Assembly: GCF_000972845.2 (NCBI RefSeq)
Contig: NC_040022.1
Span: 17,389,865 to 17,453,864, forward strand
Reading direction: 5' to 3'
Source: Larimichthys crocea
Lineage: Eukaryota; Chordata; Actinopteri; Sciaenidae
Length of the DNA: 64,000 nt
The notes below the pieces were generated by a model that saw only the letters and a program-made list of their open reading frames with translations, ran no database searches and was not told where the DNA came from. Position numbers and translations under genes: made by a program. Positions 26,801 to 37,600 of the stretch are shown one piece after another (within the stretch, counting starts at the first letter, position 1; each line of letters begins with the position of its first letter).

Positions 26801-29298
26801 CTGGAGGGAGAGTGCACAAGAGACGAGTCTTCTGCTGAAAGGTTTATTGAAGCTTGGCCAAAGAGAATGGAGGATTTATCAATGCACGTGTCATGACATG
26901 ATGCTGCCTCAATTCTGAAGAAGCTGTCCGCTCTGGCTCATCTAAATGCCGTCAGGACAGTGACACAACTACTCTGTGTCCATAAATGGTCATACTAAAT
27001 GCATCTACAGTATAAGGTTTTTGTAAATTGGTCATTAGTCAAGAAAATATGTTTACCGTTAATAGTCCAACATTGTTATCTTCTTCTACATTATGTACAT
27101 ATCTGTTGTGTCTAGGGAGTGAGACAGCTGTTTTCCTAAACACAAGCTGCAATTTAACACTATCCCTAAATTGACTTCAGCACATATGCACCTCACAAGT
27201 ACCTCTTAAATTATTATTCATGTCTTTTTGTTCTTTCTTTGTGTTTTATAGATGGTGGGGCCTGGTTGCCAGTGTTAAATACAGATATTTGTAGGCAAGG
27301 AACAAGATTTTGATATTGGAATCATTCTCATTGGTGCGCTGTTTGTAGACCAAGTAGTGCTGATGAAATACATTTTAACGGGTTTTGGTTGCATGCAGGT
27401 AAACAACAGTCTGGATAGCAAAAGAGACAAGGCAGAATGCATTTGCTGAAATCCAATCATGGAACCCATGGGTGTCTGATGAAAATTAAGATTAAGCTTT
27501 CAAAGATGTATCTGCATTCTTATGCAGACATCTCAAGTGGGAAACTGGACCGTAAACAACAACTGTAGAATTAGCTGCAATGATAGAGAAAATGTTGGCC
27601 GACACATTTGTTCAATGGATATCTGCTGGCTACACTGGAAGCCCAGAAACATTGGCTAATACCATCAGAGGTGAAATCAGAAGAAGTTTAACTTATAGAA
27701 AGAGAAATTATGTTTTCACTTTTAGGCCTGAAAAACAACCACACACACACAAAGGTCTTATAGACATGCAAATGTGAAGAGATGGTTGATTGAGCAGTAA
27801 GGGGGTTCGGTACTTTGTTCAATGGCACCTCAGCAGCCATCAGTCCCCACTTGTTCTACAATACACTTCTATTATATTATTATCAGTCCCAGTTACTGTG
27901 GCCCAGTCAGCATCCCAAATCAGTGCCAAATGATAACCAAAGGGTTCAGAGATTATCTCCTCTCAAGCTAATTATATTAAGGGTGCCACACTGTGTGCTC
28001 ACTGTTGATAATTATGCACCATGATTACATAATGTGTTAATTAGTCTACCTTAGTGGTGCTGGTAGGCAGATTTATTAAGATTTAAGGCAGGGCCAGGCT
28101 TGTTGTTTCCTCCTCTTTTCAGTCTTTATGCTAAGCTTACCAACCTCTGGCTATAGCTTTATACTTAACAGACAGACACGAGAGTGGTATCGATCTTTAA
28201 TTCTAACTTCTACTTTTAATTCTTGAGTCCTTCACACAGTAGTGGTTCCAATCTATAAATGTATGAGCATGTGTAAAACAATATAGGGGGGACTATATCT
28301 TGCTAATTAGATATTTAAACTAATCGGCATTGTGCAGGAGTACATTTTCAAAGGCTCCACCACTACTTTCTGTCCAGTAGTTTGAAGCTATAGTAAGAAA
28401 TGAGATAAAAGGATTTATTTCCTCTAAAATTGGTTGTGTTGGAATTTTACTTTGTTTTAATGAACTATAGCACTTCAGGATGCATCAACATGCTTGTTCC
28501 TATAATTCCCTTGCACTTGTCATTTAGGGACATTTAGTTTTTCTTCATCTGGTGGCAGCTGTTTACTTGTATGTGTTTAATCCCATACAGTGTAATGCGT
28601 CTGATTTGTGGCCAGACACAGTGATTGCATTCGAGAGATGAAAAGTGTTCCTAGAGGTTTATTTGGTCCTCGTCATTCTTAACTTGCTACACATTAATGC
28701 ACATCAGTACAAAGACCTGTGCAAACAACGGTTGAATGATTGGACTTTCAAGAAGTCAAGGTGCATTTTGGAGTATAGGGCAAAAGCCACCATGAGAATC
28801 AGTCCACCCTCTCTGAAGGGAAATCCTAATAATTATCTTTCCCACCAGGGAATTGTAGGGAAAAATATAATAATAACCTAAAAAACAGCACATGAGTTTT
28901 TTAGAATGAGGTGCCTTTCTGTCTGAAAAGCAGCGTATCATGCATCTGTGCAGGCTCACTTTACTCTTTTCATTCTGCAGGTGAGCATCTCTACTGTGGG
29001 CTATGGCGATGTCGTCCCCATCTCCTATCTTGGCCGCTGTGTAGCATTTGGTTGCATCTCTTTTGGCATCATCCTCAACGGCATGCCCATCTCCATTTTG
29101 TTCAACAAGTTTTCCGACTACTACGCCAAACTGAAGGAACAAGAATACAGAGTTTCGAATACAGAGCGCACCTTCCAGCTCAAGAAACGTCTGCGGCGCA
29201 AATTTGACAACTGTTTCGAACCCCCGCCAGAGGACTCTGATGATGAGATACATTATCGACCCAGAGTGGGACAAACTATCCATGAGGGCGAGGATTGA
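23847..29298 (+). CDS. kcnv2: voltage-gated K+ channel silent subunit Kv8.2-like, 4 coding exons (538 aa)
   Basis: Modulatory alpha subunit; in the family it gives no current alone but joins Kv2-type subunits at the plasma membrane, notably in photoreceptors. Coding exons 23847-24385, 24512-25145, 25821-25946, 28981-29298, all GT-AG, sum to 539 codons including TGA. Residues ~80-186 are the T1 domain ([29 protein letters not shown]). S1 is ~243-263, S2 ~278-297, S3 ~309-331. S4 at ~349-372 has Lys/Arg every third residue ending [17 protein letters not shown]5 is ~392-412, the pore helix has WWWAAVSIS, the filter TVGYGD is at 438-443, and S6 is ~451-477. S6 carries GMPIS where conducting Kv channels have PVP, a KCNV trait. 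Human KCNV2 is 545 aa. Teleosts can have kcnv2a and kcnv2b; I cannot say which copy this is. Confidence 0.9.
25947..28980 (+). other. kcnv2 intron 3, 3.0 kb, repeat-laden
   Basis: This intron splits the pore loop just before the selectivity filter, a position shared with human KCNV2. It contains a family A repeat fragment (~28060-28215). A ~450-bp segment from about 26660 starts CTAGGGGTGTCATAAAATC and looks like a decayed DNA transposon, but I could not place its other end. No exon is recognised inside. Confidence 0.5.
28060..28215 (+). repeat. dispersed fish repeat, family A, right half
   Basis: Contains GGGCCAGGCTTGTTGTTTCC, CAGTCTTTATGCTAAGCTTAC, GGCTATAGCTTTATACTTAAC and GAGAGTGGTATCGATC, the right-hand part of the family seen at 12400-12560 and ~50350-50450. 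Confidence 0.6.
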
Positions 29299-31422
29299 AC
29301 AAAGCTGCCAACTTGTGACCTCGCTAACCCTAAATGGCCTTATCACCCATGGGTCTAGAAAGTGTAAGACCCCATCTGCCTCCAACTCTGAGCCTCTGTG
29401 ATTGAAGATAAACAATCTAAGGGGGAAATGGAGGCAGCAGGAAGTTGAGATAAGCTTTAAGCCTCAGCTTCACAGTGCTGTTTACATGTTATGGGTGATG
29501 ACTCCTCAGTCAAATGGACAAGATGCTCCCACCGGACAACTTGTTATCTATTTCTAAGAATAGCACCTTGCTGCAGCTAATTCTGATTAAACTGAAATAT
29601 ATGTTTGACATTTGACACAAGGAGTCCATGTAGTAACATTATTAATTAAAGCGTCTGTGCATGTGAGGAACTGTTTTCATTGGAAGTGCTATTAATGAAC
29701 TATTCTGAACAATTGCATGGTCTGTGTTTTACTCTATGTTCTCAATACTCTGCACAAAAGACAGTATAACTCCCATTTTTGTCTTCTGTAAAACTTTTGG
29801 CCAGTACCAACCAAGCTAAACATCATGGTGAGATTTAGTAATTGTCTTCCACTTTAAGAAAATGTACAAGCAATGATAGCCTCTCATGTGCACCAATGAA
29901 AAGTTTGATCAGTACAAAGCTCTTCCATGTGCCACACTTGTCAGTAAAGTAAAGTGGTGTTCTTGTCCAAAGTACACTCCACAGTCACTCAACGTGCTCT
30001 TAATAGTACCTTAGCAGCAGGGATGTGTGTCTGCAGCGATTAAGTGCATGAGTGTAATTTTGTTGTCAAGGATTACCGGGATTTGCATTTGCGCCTCCTG
30101 CTTGGTCAGACAAGGGCAAAAGTCAATCAGGTTCTGAGCTATTTTGGTGCCAGAGAATCTGATCAGCTGCTCACAATCAGGTCCCATTTAGGTTCTTACA
30201 AACTATTGATGGATAATATTTGAATAGTTTTTTCTCATATCCATTTTTCTTGCTCGCTAGTTACACAAGGGCTTGTGCTTATAATCGTCATCTGACATTT
30301 GGCGTGAGCAGTGCATGAAGTGAGAATTGAGCTCAGTGTTCTTGTATGAGCCTGTAGAGGTCAGGCTCAAGCATCACCCAGTCCTGTAGTCAAACTGTCC
30401 TTGTGCTACCTCAGATAAGTTCATTAAACCAATTCTTGTTCTGGGCAAAGGAAATATCTTCCATTATCTCCTCCAAACTAATTTTAAGTACGAGTATTGG
30501 CTACCTACTTAAAGCAATGGGCAAGGCAACACTTATCTCAGATCTGTTCAGGACCGTTCCGTTCAGTGCACTGGTTTTAAACAAACAGGAGATTTTAATG
30601 GGAAGAAAATTAAGATATTTAATTTGCCATGATCTATGCCAGCCCCTGTACCCTCTTTCCAATTCTACTGATGATGTGTTGTGCCTCATTTACAAAAACA
30701 AAAAATAATTCCTATGATTTATTAGACCTTAGATTTCACTTATAACAAACACAGTTAGAGACAGTATTGTATGTTGTATTGTATGTGATCAGGGAAGACA
30801 GCTCTTATGCTTGAGTGTGATAAAAATGCATTGTTGAAAATGTGCAAACAAAAGGCGACAAAAGAAGGACAGTTTATGATATGTATTCCATTTCCATTCA
30901 TTGTTCAGAGGTGAACATCTATCGATTACTCAGTAAAAAAAATAGCTTTGTATGTACAAATACTGTAAAAATGTAATTATTTTTCTTTTTTGTGCATAAA
31001 AACAAAACAATAAAACAAACAGACTGGAAACAAACATGGAAAACAGATTTTATTCTACTGTATATTAAAATATGTACTTGTTGTCAATACCTTTCAAAAG
31101 TGAAAGAGATGTATTGCTTCATTAGAGCAATCTCTTCTTCGTGACACTCTTGTATTATCACAATCATCTACATTTTCTTTAAATACAAACTTGATGTCTG
31201 TCTATTAAGAGACACTTGTCTTATTTGTCTGAGGGACGATGTTTCCTGTCTAATAGTATTACAGGATAAGGTAATTGGAAGGATGCCAGAGCTTAAATAG
31301 TGTCGTCAGCATCAACTGAAACTCAGGAGTACTGAGAGAATCTGGCTGTCTCAAGTGACTCAGCCAGGGCTGAATGGACAAGAATAGATGCAGGCTAGAG
31401 GGACATCAGGGACAGATCTGTA

Positions 31423-31449
31423 AGACAGACAGGCAGACAGACAGACAGA
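31423..31449. repeat. (CAGA)n microsatellite, short
   Basis: Six to seven AGAC/CAGG units. Confidence 0.85.
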
Positions 31450-31777
31450 TACTCATAGACCATGTTGGGGAACTGATAAAAGTCATTAATCTGAGTAAAA
31501 GGCATGTACTTGGCTAAAATACATATCCAGTGTCTACATTGTGCATTCAAGTTGGTTAGTTAAAGGTTACACAGGTGTACTACATAGTACATAGGTACAT
31601 GTACCCGACACACTGACGCACAAGGAAATAACTTTGAACGACTGTAAAGCAGTAATAAGTGATTTTAAGTAATGAGTTTGAGAAAGCAAGTTGTATTCAA
31701 ACAGCCAACAGACACAACGCAACATTAGTGTTTATTTGGAGTCAAATCTAAACCCAGTATCCATGCTCTGTTTAGCT

Positions 31778-31975
31778 TTGGTTTGGTCTCCACCAACTCT
31801 TTAGGAGAATATCTGGCTCCATAGCTGCTAAAGGACCCACTATATGCTTGTGTACTAACTTTGTCTGTCTGCAATTTAGTGCAGGGCTGAAAAGGTAGTG
31901 AAAGGATAGTGAAACTGAACCAGAACAAACAGGGAAAACACAACAACGAGCTGAAAGACGCTAAAATGACGAGTC
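31778..31975 (+). repeat. dispersed fish repeat, family B
   Basis: Reads TTTGGTCTCCACCAACTC, AGAATATCTGGCTCCATAG, CTGCTAAAGGACCCACTATA, TTGTCTGTCTGCAATTTAG, then AACGAGCTGAAAGACGCTAAA. The phrases recur in the same order near 16015 and 48985. Confidence 0.65.
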
Positions 31976-33094
31976 GAGTGACAAATCTCTGTGGATCCCT
32001 TTTTTTTATACAATACACATAGCTAAAGCAAAAACACAATGACATATTGATGGACATGAGAAAACATAAAATACTGTGACACTTCACAGTAGAGTCCATT
32101 GATTAGTCAGTGGTACAATGACCAGATGACCCTTATACACTCTGGTTAGTTTAGCATATGTAATATCTGGCTGTACTAACATGATTGAAATAGTAATGAG
32201 CAGCAACTTGAACATCTTCTACAAGTTTTAAACAATCAGTGAGGTGAAAATAATAAACAAGTACAAGCAGTTTTTAATCCAATATCATATTCTGAAATGG
32301 AAATTTCTGCACAGCAGCTGAGAGTAATATAACATTATTAGGATATTGCCATCAGAGGTTAAAATGCCAAGCATAGCCAGAATTACATTCAAGATCTTGA
32401 AGTGCCACCTTTCATATTTTTCATGAATGCTGGAAATATGAACCAGTCATCACGAGCATGATTGTGCAACTACAGTACGACCTGGAGAGACCATGTGTGT
32501 GAATAGTTACGTCAATATCCTTGATATCTTTTTGCCATTCACACTCTGTTCCTATTAGCTCCCATTTATCAAAATGTGTCAAGATAAGCTGTAAATGCAA
32601 CTCATATTCAAGGAAAATAGTTCACTGTAATACACAAATTATGATGTTTTGACAATTTCCAAACAAACATACGTAAATGGTGTGAGTAAGTCAGGATTTT
32701 ATGGACGTCAGTGAAGAACCCTAAAATCTGTTAGCACGGTTCATTAGCATCTGAACTGCTTAAATTCCATCTCAGCTTAACATTTAGAGCTCTCAATGGA
32801 CCAAACTCAGACCTCTGTTGACTGTATGTATGATGTTTTATCTCAATGTCCAAAACAATTCACAATAGTTCTCGCCTAATACTTCTGAAGTTTCTAAGGC
32901 CAAGCTGTGGCTCACCAAACCAGGTTTTTGTTTTTTATCTCAATGACAGTTTCAGCCTTGAGGAGACTCTGCATCACTCCCATGCTGAGCTCAGATCAGG
33001 ACATGCTTTTCTTCACCAAGGCTGAATACATCTTTCGAAAAAAACTGTGACCTCAGCACTTTTGAAACCACCTCTACGGGTAACACACATTGAC

Positions 33095-33102
33095 TATATA
33101 AA
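33095..33102 (+). promoter_or_regulatory. insl3: TATA box of the relaxin-family gene
   Basis: TATATAAA, 99-106 bp upstream of the ATG at 33201. A start about 30 bp downstream gives a 5'UTR of some 70-75 nt. No second gene start competes for it. Confidence 0.7.
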
Positions 33103-33200
33103 CCCCCTCAAGTTCACCTCATAAGTCACCGCGCATCTTCACACACTCAAACTTCACCTTCCTTTCTCTACTGACCACCCAGGGAGTAAGACATCATACA

Positions 33201-34008
33201 ATGTCTGCTGCGAAGTGTTTGGTGTCTCTGATGGTGGTGCTGGTAGCTGCAGTGTGTGTGGCTCATGCCCAGGAGAGGATTAGGATGTGTGGGAGAGAGC
33301 TGATACGTCTTGCCGTCTCCTCTTGTGGTAACTCTCGGCTAAGGAGAAGCATCCCAGACATAGAGCTGCAACATCAGTACACTTCTCACTGTAAGTACTT
33401 TACATTGATTGAGAACTATGGCTCATTTAAGCCTTCAGTACTGTGGATCGAAATAGATAGATTTGAAACATTTTATATTTTAAACATTTGGAGACAGATT
33501 TTAGATATTACATTTTATTTATTTCATTTATTTTATTCACTTTTATTTATCATGTTCAAGTGACATTCAGGTTTTTTTTTTAAAAAGTCTAGTCTGCTCT
33601 GTATTCCTGTCTTGTTTGCCCTCATTGCTTTACTGTTTGTATATTCATGCAATCACTGCATATTCATGTATCACTGAGTTAATTTTATATTGGTACAATC
33701 TAGTTCTTCCATTTAGAGTTTCACAAGAGGGTTTTGAACACAAAACTACAAATTCTCAGTGTTCACTCTAAGTCCAAAATGTCTTTCCACGTGTCCTCTG
33801 CACAGGGGACCGGGACACCTCCACAGAGGAGCAACAGGCTACAGAGGCGGTCCATGTTGCTCCAGAGTCTGACGGGAAGAATGATGTCTTCTCCTTGGCT
33901 CCTCACTGGTACCCCGTGTCCACTCGGATTAGACGAGCTGCTGGAAAAATATCTGATATTTGCTGTGAGAAAGGATGCAGCATGAAAGAGTTGATCCAGT
34001 TTTGCTAG
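33201..34008 (+). CDS. insl3: relaxin/insulin-like peptide hormone precursor, probably insl3 (130 aa)
   Basis: Two exons, 33201-33390 and 33806-34008, joined by a phase-1 GT-AG intron inside the C peptide, the classic insulin-superfamily position. The signal peptide ends at AHA|QER (residue 23). The B chain has MCGRELIRLAVSSCGNSRLRR: Cys-x11-Cys and the relaxin-receptor motif RxxxRxxV. A C peptide of ~58 residues follows, ending STRIRR, which is a basic processing site. The A chain has CCEKGCSMKELIQFC, the CC-x3-C-x8-C insulin fold, ending in TAG. That this is a secreted relaxin-family hormone is clear. The A chain is unlike the CCKWGCS pattern of RLN3, so insl3 is preferred. Insl5 also has GCSM in the A chain and cannot be excluded; teleost rln is less likely. 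The B chain lacks the Trp near its C-terminus that mammalian INSL3 uses for binding. Confidence 0.85.
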
Positions 34009-34128
34009 ATGTGACTCCCTAACTTGTCCTACGATAAAACATTGTCTTAAAATGATCTGTGCTGCAAGGTTATTTACCAAGTTGCCTAATCTTTGACAAG
34101 AATGATTGTGCTCTGTTTTTAATGATTT

Positions 34129-34134
34129 AATAAA
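34129..34134 (+). terminator. insl3: poly(A) signal of the relaxin-family gene
   Basis: AATAAA 121 nt after the TAG. A second AATAAA at 34262-34267 could serve as an alternative. Confidence 0.6.
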
Positions 34135-34349
34135 TTATTTACTATGCCATGCTGCAGGACAAAATCACAGTGTACACAGGTTTTTTATTTTGTGTTAATA
34201 TAATTTATTGGCTCTGCTTCATTGTAGAAAAAGTTTATTTGCAACCCTCAAACAGCACTGGAATAAAGCTTTTGATGATTATTCATGAAAGTTTATTTGT
34301 TTTTTGTGTGATATGTTTCCCCGATTAAAACTGTAACAGGATAGTCACA

Positions 34350-34610
34350 TTAAAGGGATACTCCAGCAATTTAGTACTGGACATCCACAAAGTTGGGAGG
34401 CTTGCAAGATACATGTAAAGAAAGGAATGGTCAAAATGGAAGAAGCTGACATATCGTGACTGGCTAAAATGGCAAACTGTTGCCTCAAAGCAAGAAGGTT
34501 CCTGGTTTGATCCTCAGCTGATGACAAACCACTGCAGAACAATGTGCCTGATTTGAGCTGAAGAATTTTTTAAAACTCATTAAAACATTTTTTAGTTGAT
34601 AATGTAGAGT
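34350..34610 (+). repeat. dispersed repeat with a tRNA-like promoter module
   Basis: Begins TTAAAGGGATACTCCAGCAA. Inside, TGGCTAAAATGG (34461-34472) fits a pol III A box and GGTTTGATCC (34504-34513) a B box, 31 bp apart. The intervening phrase CTGTTGCCTCAAAGCAAGAAG recurs in fish SINE-like repeats. Probably a composite of a TTAA-type MITE with tRNA-like sequence. Ends are not well defined. Confidence 0.5.
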
Positions 34611-34613
34611 TGC

Positions 34614-37600
34614 TTTAAAAAAAAGTTTTTCTTTAACTTTAAATGTGACATTTCTATAAATGTACAAGGCTTAAACTGCTGTATGGAAATATTTCCAGTC
34701 TGCAGTATTAATAGAAAATCTGAGTACATGTCTTCCTGCAATTCATCTGTCATCAGTTAATTTCACAGTTTAGTAGATTAGATCAGTCAACATCATCTAC
34801 ATCTTATTTGAATGAACTAACCAGCGACACACCAATCAAAACATACTTCTGAAATCAACTGTTTCATTGTTAATTAGCGTAATTAAACCTGCAGAGAAAT
34901 TAACCTTATGACTGCAAATGCCTCAATTAAACTAGATTACATTTTAATGTGCAGACACATGGACACACTATAAGATCTATTTCTGAGTAATGTGACAGTG
35001 TGAGTGCAGTTTACAACTCTGGTGCGCTGTCTGATAGCACTAAATCGGATTGAGTCCGTTGGGCGAGCCATTCAGCTCCATAATAACAGAAATAATCTCT
35101 GTTAGCCGGACAGTTTCTCACACTAAGTGTATAATTCTCTCAATGGATAATCAAATGCGTTGCTGATTATCTGCCACTCTATACTGCAGCCTTCACTAAA
35201 TTACTTTTAATAGCAAATGAAATCAGCCCACAGTGACTGGTTGGTTAATTGGTTTTATTTGGGAGGGATGGATTATGTTGTAAGTACAATTGTTTTTTTT
35301 GTTTTTTTTGTTTTTTCTGTGTGTGTAATTGTTTTTTATCAGACAAAACACTGAAAAATGATTTTAAGATTTAGATCAAATTGTAAGCAGATAATTTGGT
35401 TTGTTAGGTTCCTAAATACAGATAGTTAGAAATTATAACACTGTGATAATAGCAACTGGCTATGTCTAGCAAGCAATTGGTTCTACATAAACAATAAAAG
35501 TGTGTTTGTGTCTTTGAGCTTGTTGTAATGATACATTCTGTATAATAATAAGTAAGTAATAAACAGCTATTATGACATTTGAGAACATTTAAATTAGCAG
35601 AAATTAACTTCATAATAGTGGTAACATTATATTTTACAGGTCTGTAATTTCCTCTGAAGTTTCCTGGAAAGAACTATGTAATATGGTACTAATTATTGGG
35701 AAATATAGGGAAATATATTGTAATTCCTTGCTTGGACAGTCTTTAAGTCAGCTCAACATGAAAAAATGTGTCTACCTGTCTCTGAGAATAGTAGAAAAGT
35801 TTTGAATAACAGAAGAGTAATTAATAAATATTATGTTGTGTTTTAAATAGAGCAATTCTTTAGAGGAAATTCTTCTCAAAATCAACAACTGCATATAAAC
35901 CTTCCCCTATAATTAGACCAAATCAAGTAATTCAAATTATGTTGAAAGTACATACATGTAAAATAAAATGAAACCAACCTAAAATAGCTACACATGAAAC
36001 TGGGTGCATGCAGGAAGCGATGTAATGCAGTACCTTGTTTTAACCAGCAGAGAGCGAGAGATATCTGATTTCCAGCGATGTACTTCTTGCACTGCTTTTC
36101 CTCATCCGACAGTAACACCCATCACAGCAGACACTGAAGGACTGCTCCATTCTGTCAACTCAGGGTTGTCACTGTTGGATTTCAACGTTATATATATGTA
36201 ATTCAGTCATTACAGTTGTATTTCAGTAACATTTCTCTTCTCCGATGATCAGCTTCTCAATGCAATTATTGTAAAATGCTCAGTCACCTCAAGTGATCCT
36301 TTATCTCCCTGAGACAAGAGGAAAAATCTGATCAGAGGACACTTCCAGGACTCCAGCCCATCATTACCCAGTGCCAGTGCTCATGAGATGACAAACATAC
36401 GACTGCATGGGGCCTCTTTAATAGGCTCCTCTTCGTGCCCTTCATGTTTTGTCAACTGAAAAGCTGCTAAAGCGGATATGGAAAATAAAATCAGAGCCAC
36501 TATCTCTCTGAGTCTAGTTTTAGTGAGCGGGAGAAGCAGCAGGACAGGATAGCACCTTCACTGAGTGCCAGCAGAACAGCTACTCTGCTCACACACATGT
36601 GTGAACACACATTCACAAACACACACACATGCATGCCAGGCAGAAGAGTAGTGGTGTGTGGTGGACTGGTGGGTGTCAATTTGCATGTAAATGAAATGGC
36701 TCTCAGTGCTCTTGTTTCTGACTGTAAATGTGTCAGGGCTATAGATGCTATATTTGGTGTGGGTGTATATAGTTCATGGTTTCATGTCCAAACTCTGTAT
36801 GCGTCCATGTTTGGTCGTTTGTGTTTTTTTTATTTCGTTACAGTCTAGTTACAGTGAGCACATGTGGGTGTGGGAGCGAACGATGGCTCCAGGCACGATT
36901 CTACGTAACACAAACTGTCAGATGTTGTGTCAAACAAATCCTCAGTAACTGGGTTACTTTGTCTCATCTTGTATGGAGTGTTTCAATCTTCACTGAGAGA
37001 TTTACACTACAAATTATTATATTCAATTTATCTGGCAGTAGTTCTGATCTGCTCTGTGAGTAACTGAAGCACTGAACTGAATTCCATAAAAAATGAAATA
37101 TAATAAACTATCCTTTTGTAGGGTCAGTGTGGCCATACATTTACTCCCGTTCTTATAAATTCCAGTCCTCCAAAACCTTTGACAGGTTCATATATGAAGT
37201 ATCTACATCTACAGCTGCTGTACATTGAGCTGACCATAGGGGGTGCTTAATGTGTATTTATTTGTCTTTTTGTTAGAAATAACATCTCAGATTCCCAAGC
37301 TTCAATTTTTTTCAATTAAATTTTTTACATGACTTCATACATCTTGCTCAAAGTCAGCTGGGATAGGCTCTAGCCCCACTGTGTCCTTGATGAGGATAAG
37401 AGGTCACAGATAATGGATGGATGGTTAACTTTGTGGAATTTTGCTTTTAGCTAATTCTTATACAGTATTTACAACATGTCAGTGTTTGAATCTCAAATGT
37501 TTGATTGCAGGGTCAAGAGTCACATGAGGGTCAGAAATAAGGTAACTTGACAATGTAACCCTATATCAATTAAACTTGGGTTTAATTACCTTGAATAATT

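Larger units (their letters stand above)
29299..33094. other. intergenic DNA between kcnv2 and the insulin-like gene
   Basis: The first part is probably kcnv2 3'UTR. A candidate AATAAA is at 31009-31014, about 1.7 kb after the stop. The remainder holds a CAGA-type array (31423-31449) and a family B repeat (31778-31975). No other coding exon was recognised. Confidence 0.5.

Noticed and set aside
28756..29415. 219-codon minus-strand frame
   Set aside because: Antisense shadow of kcnv2 exon 4 plus intron; no independent signals.
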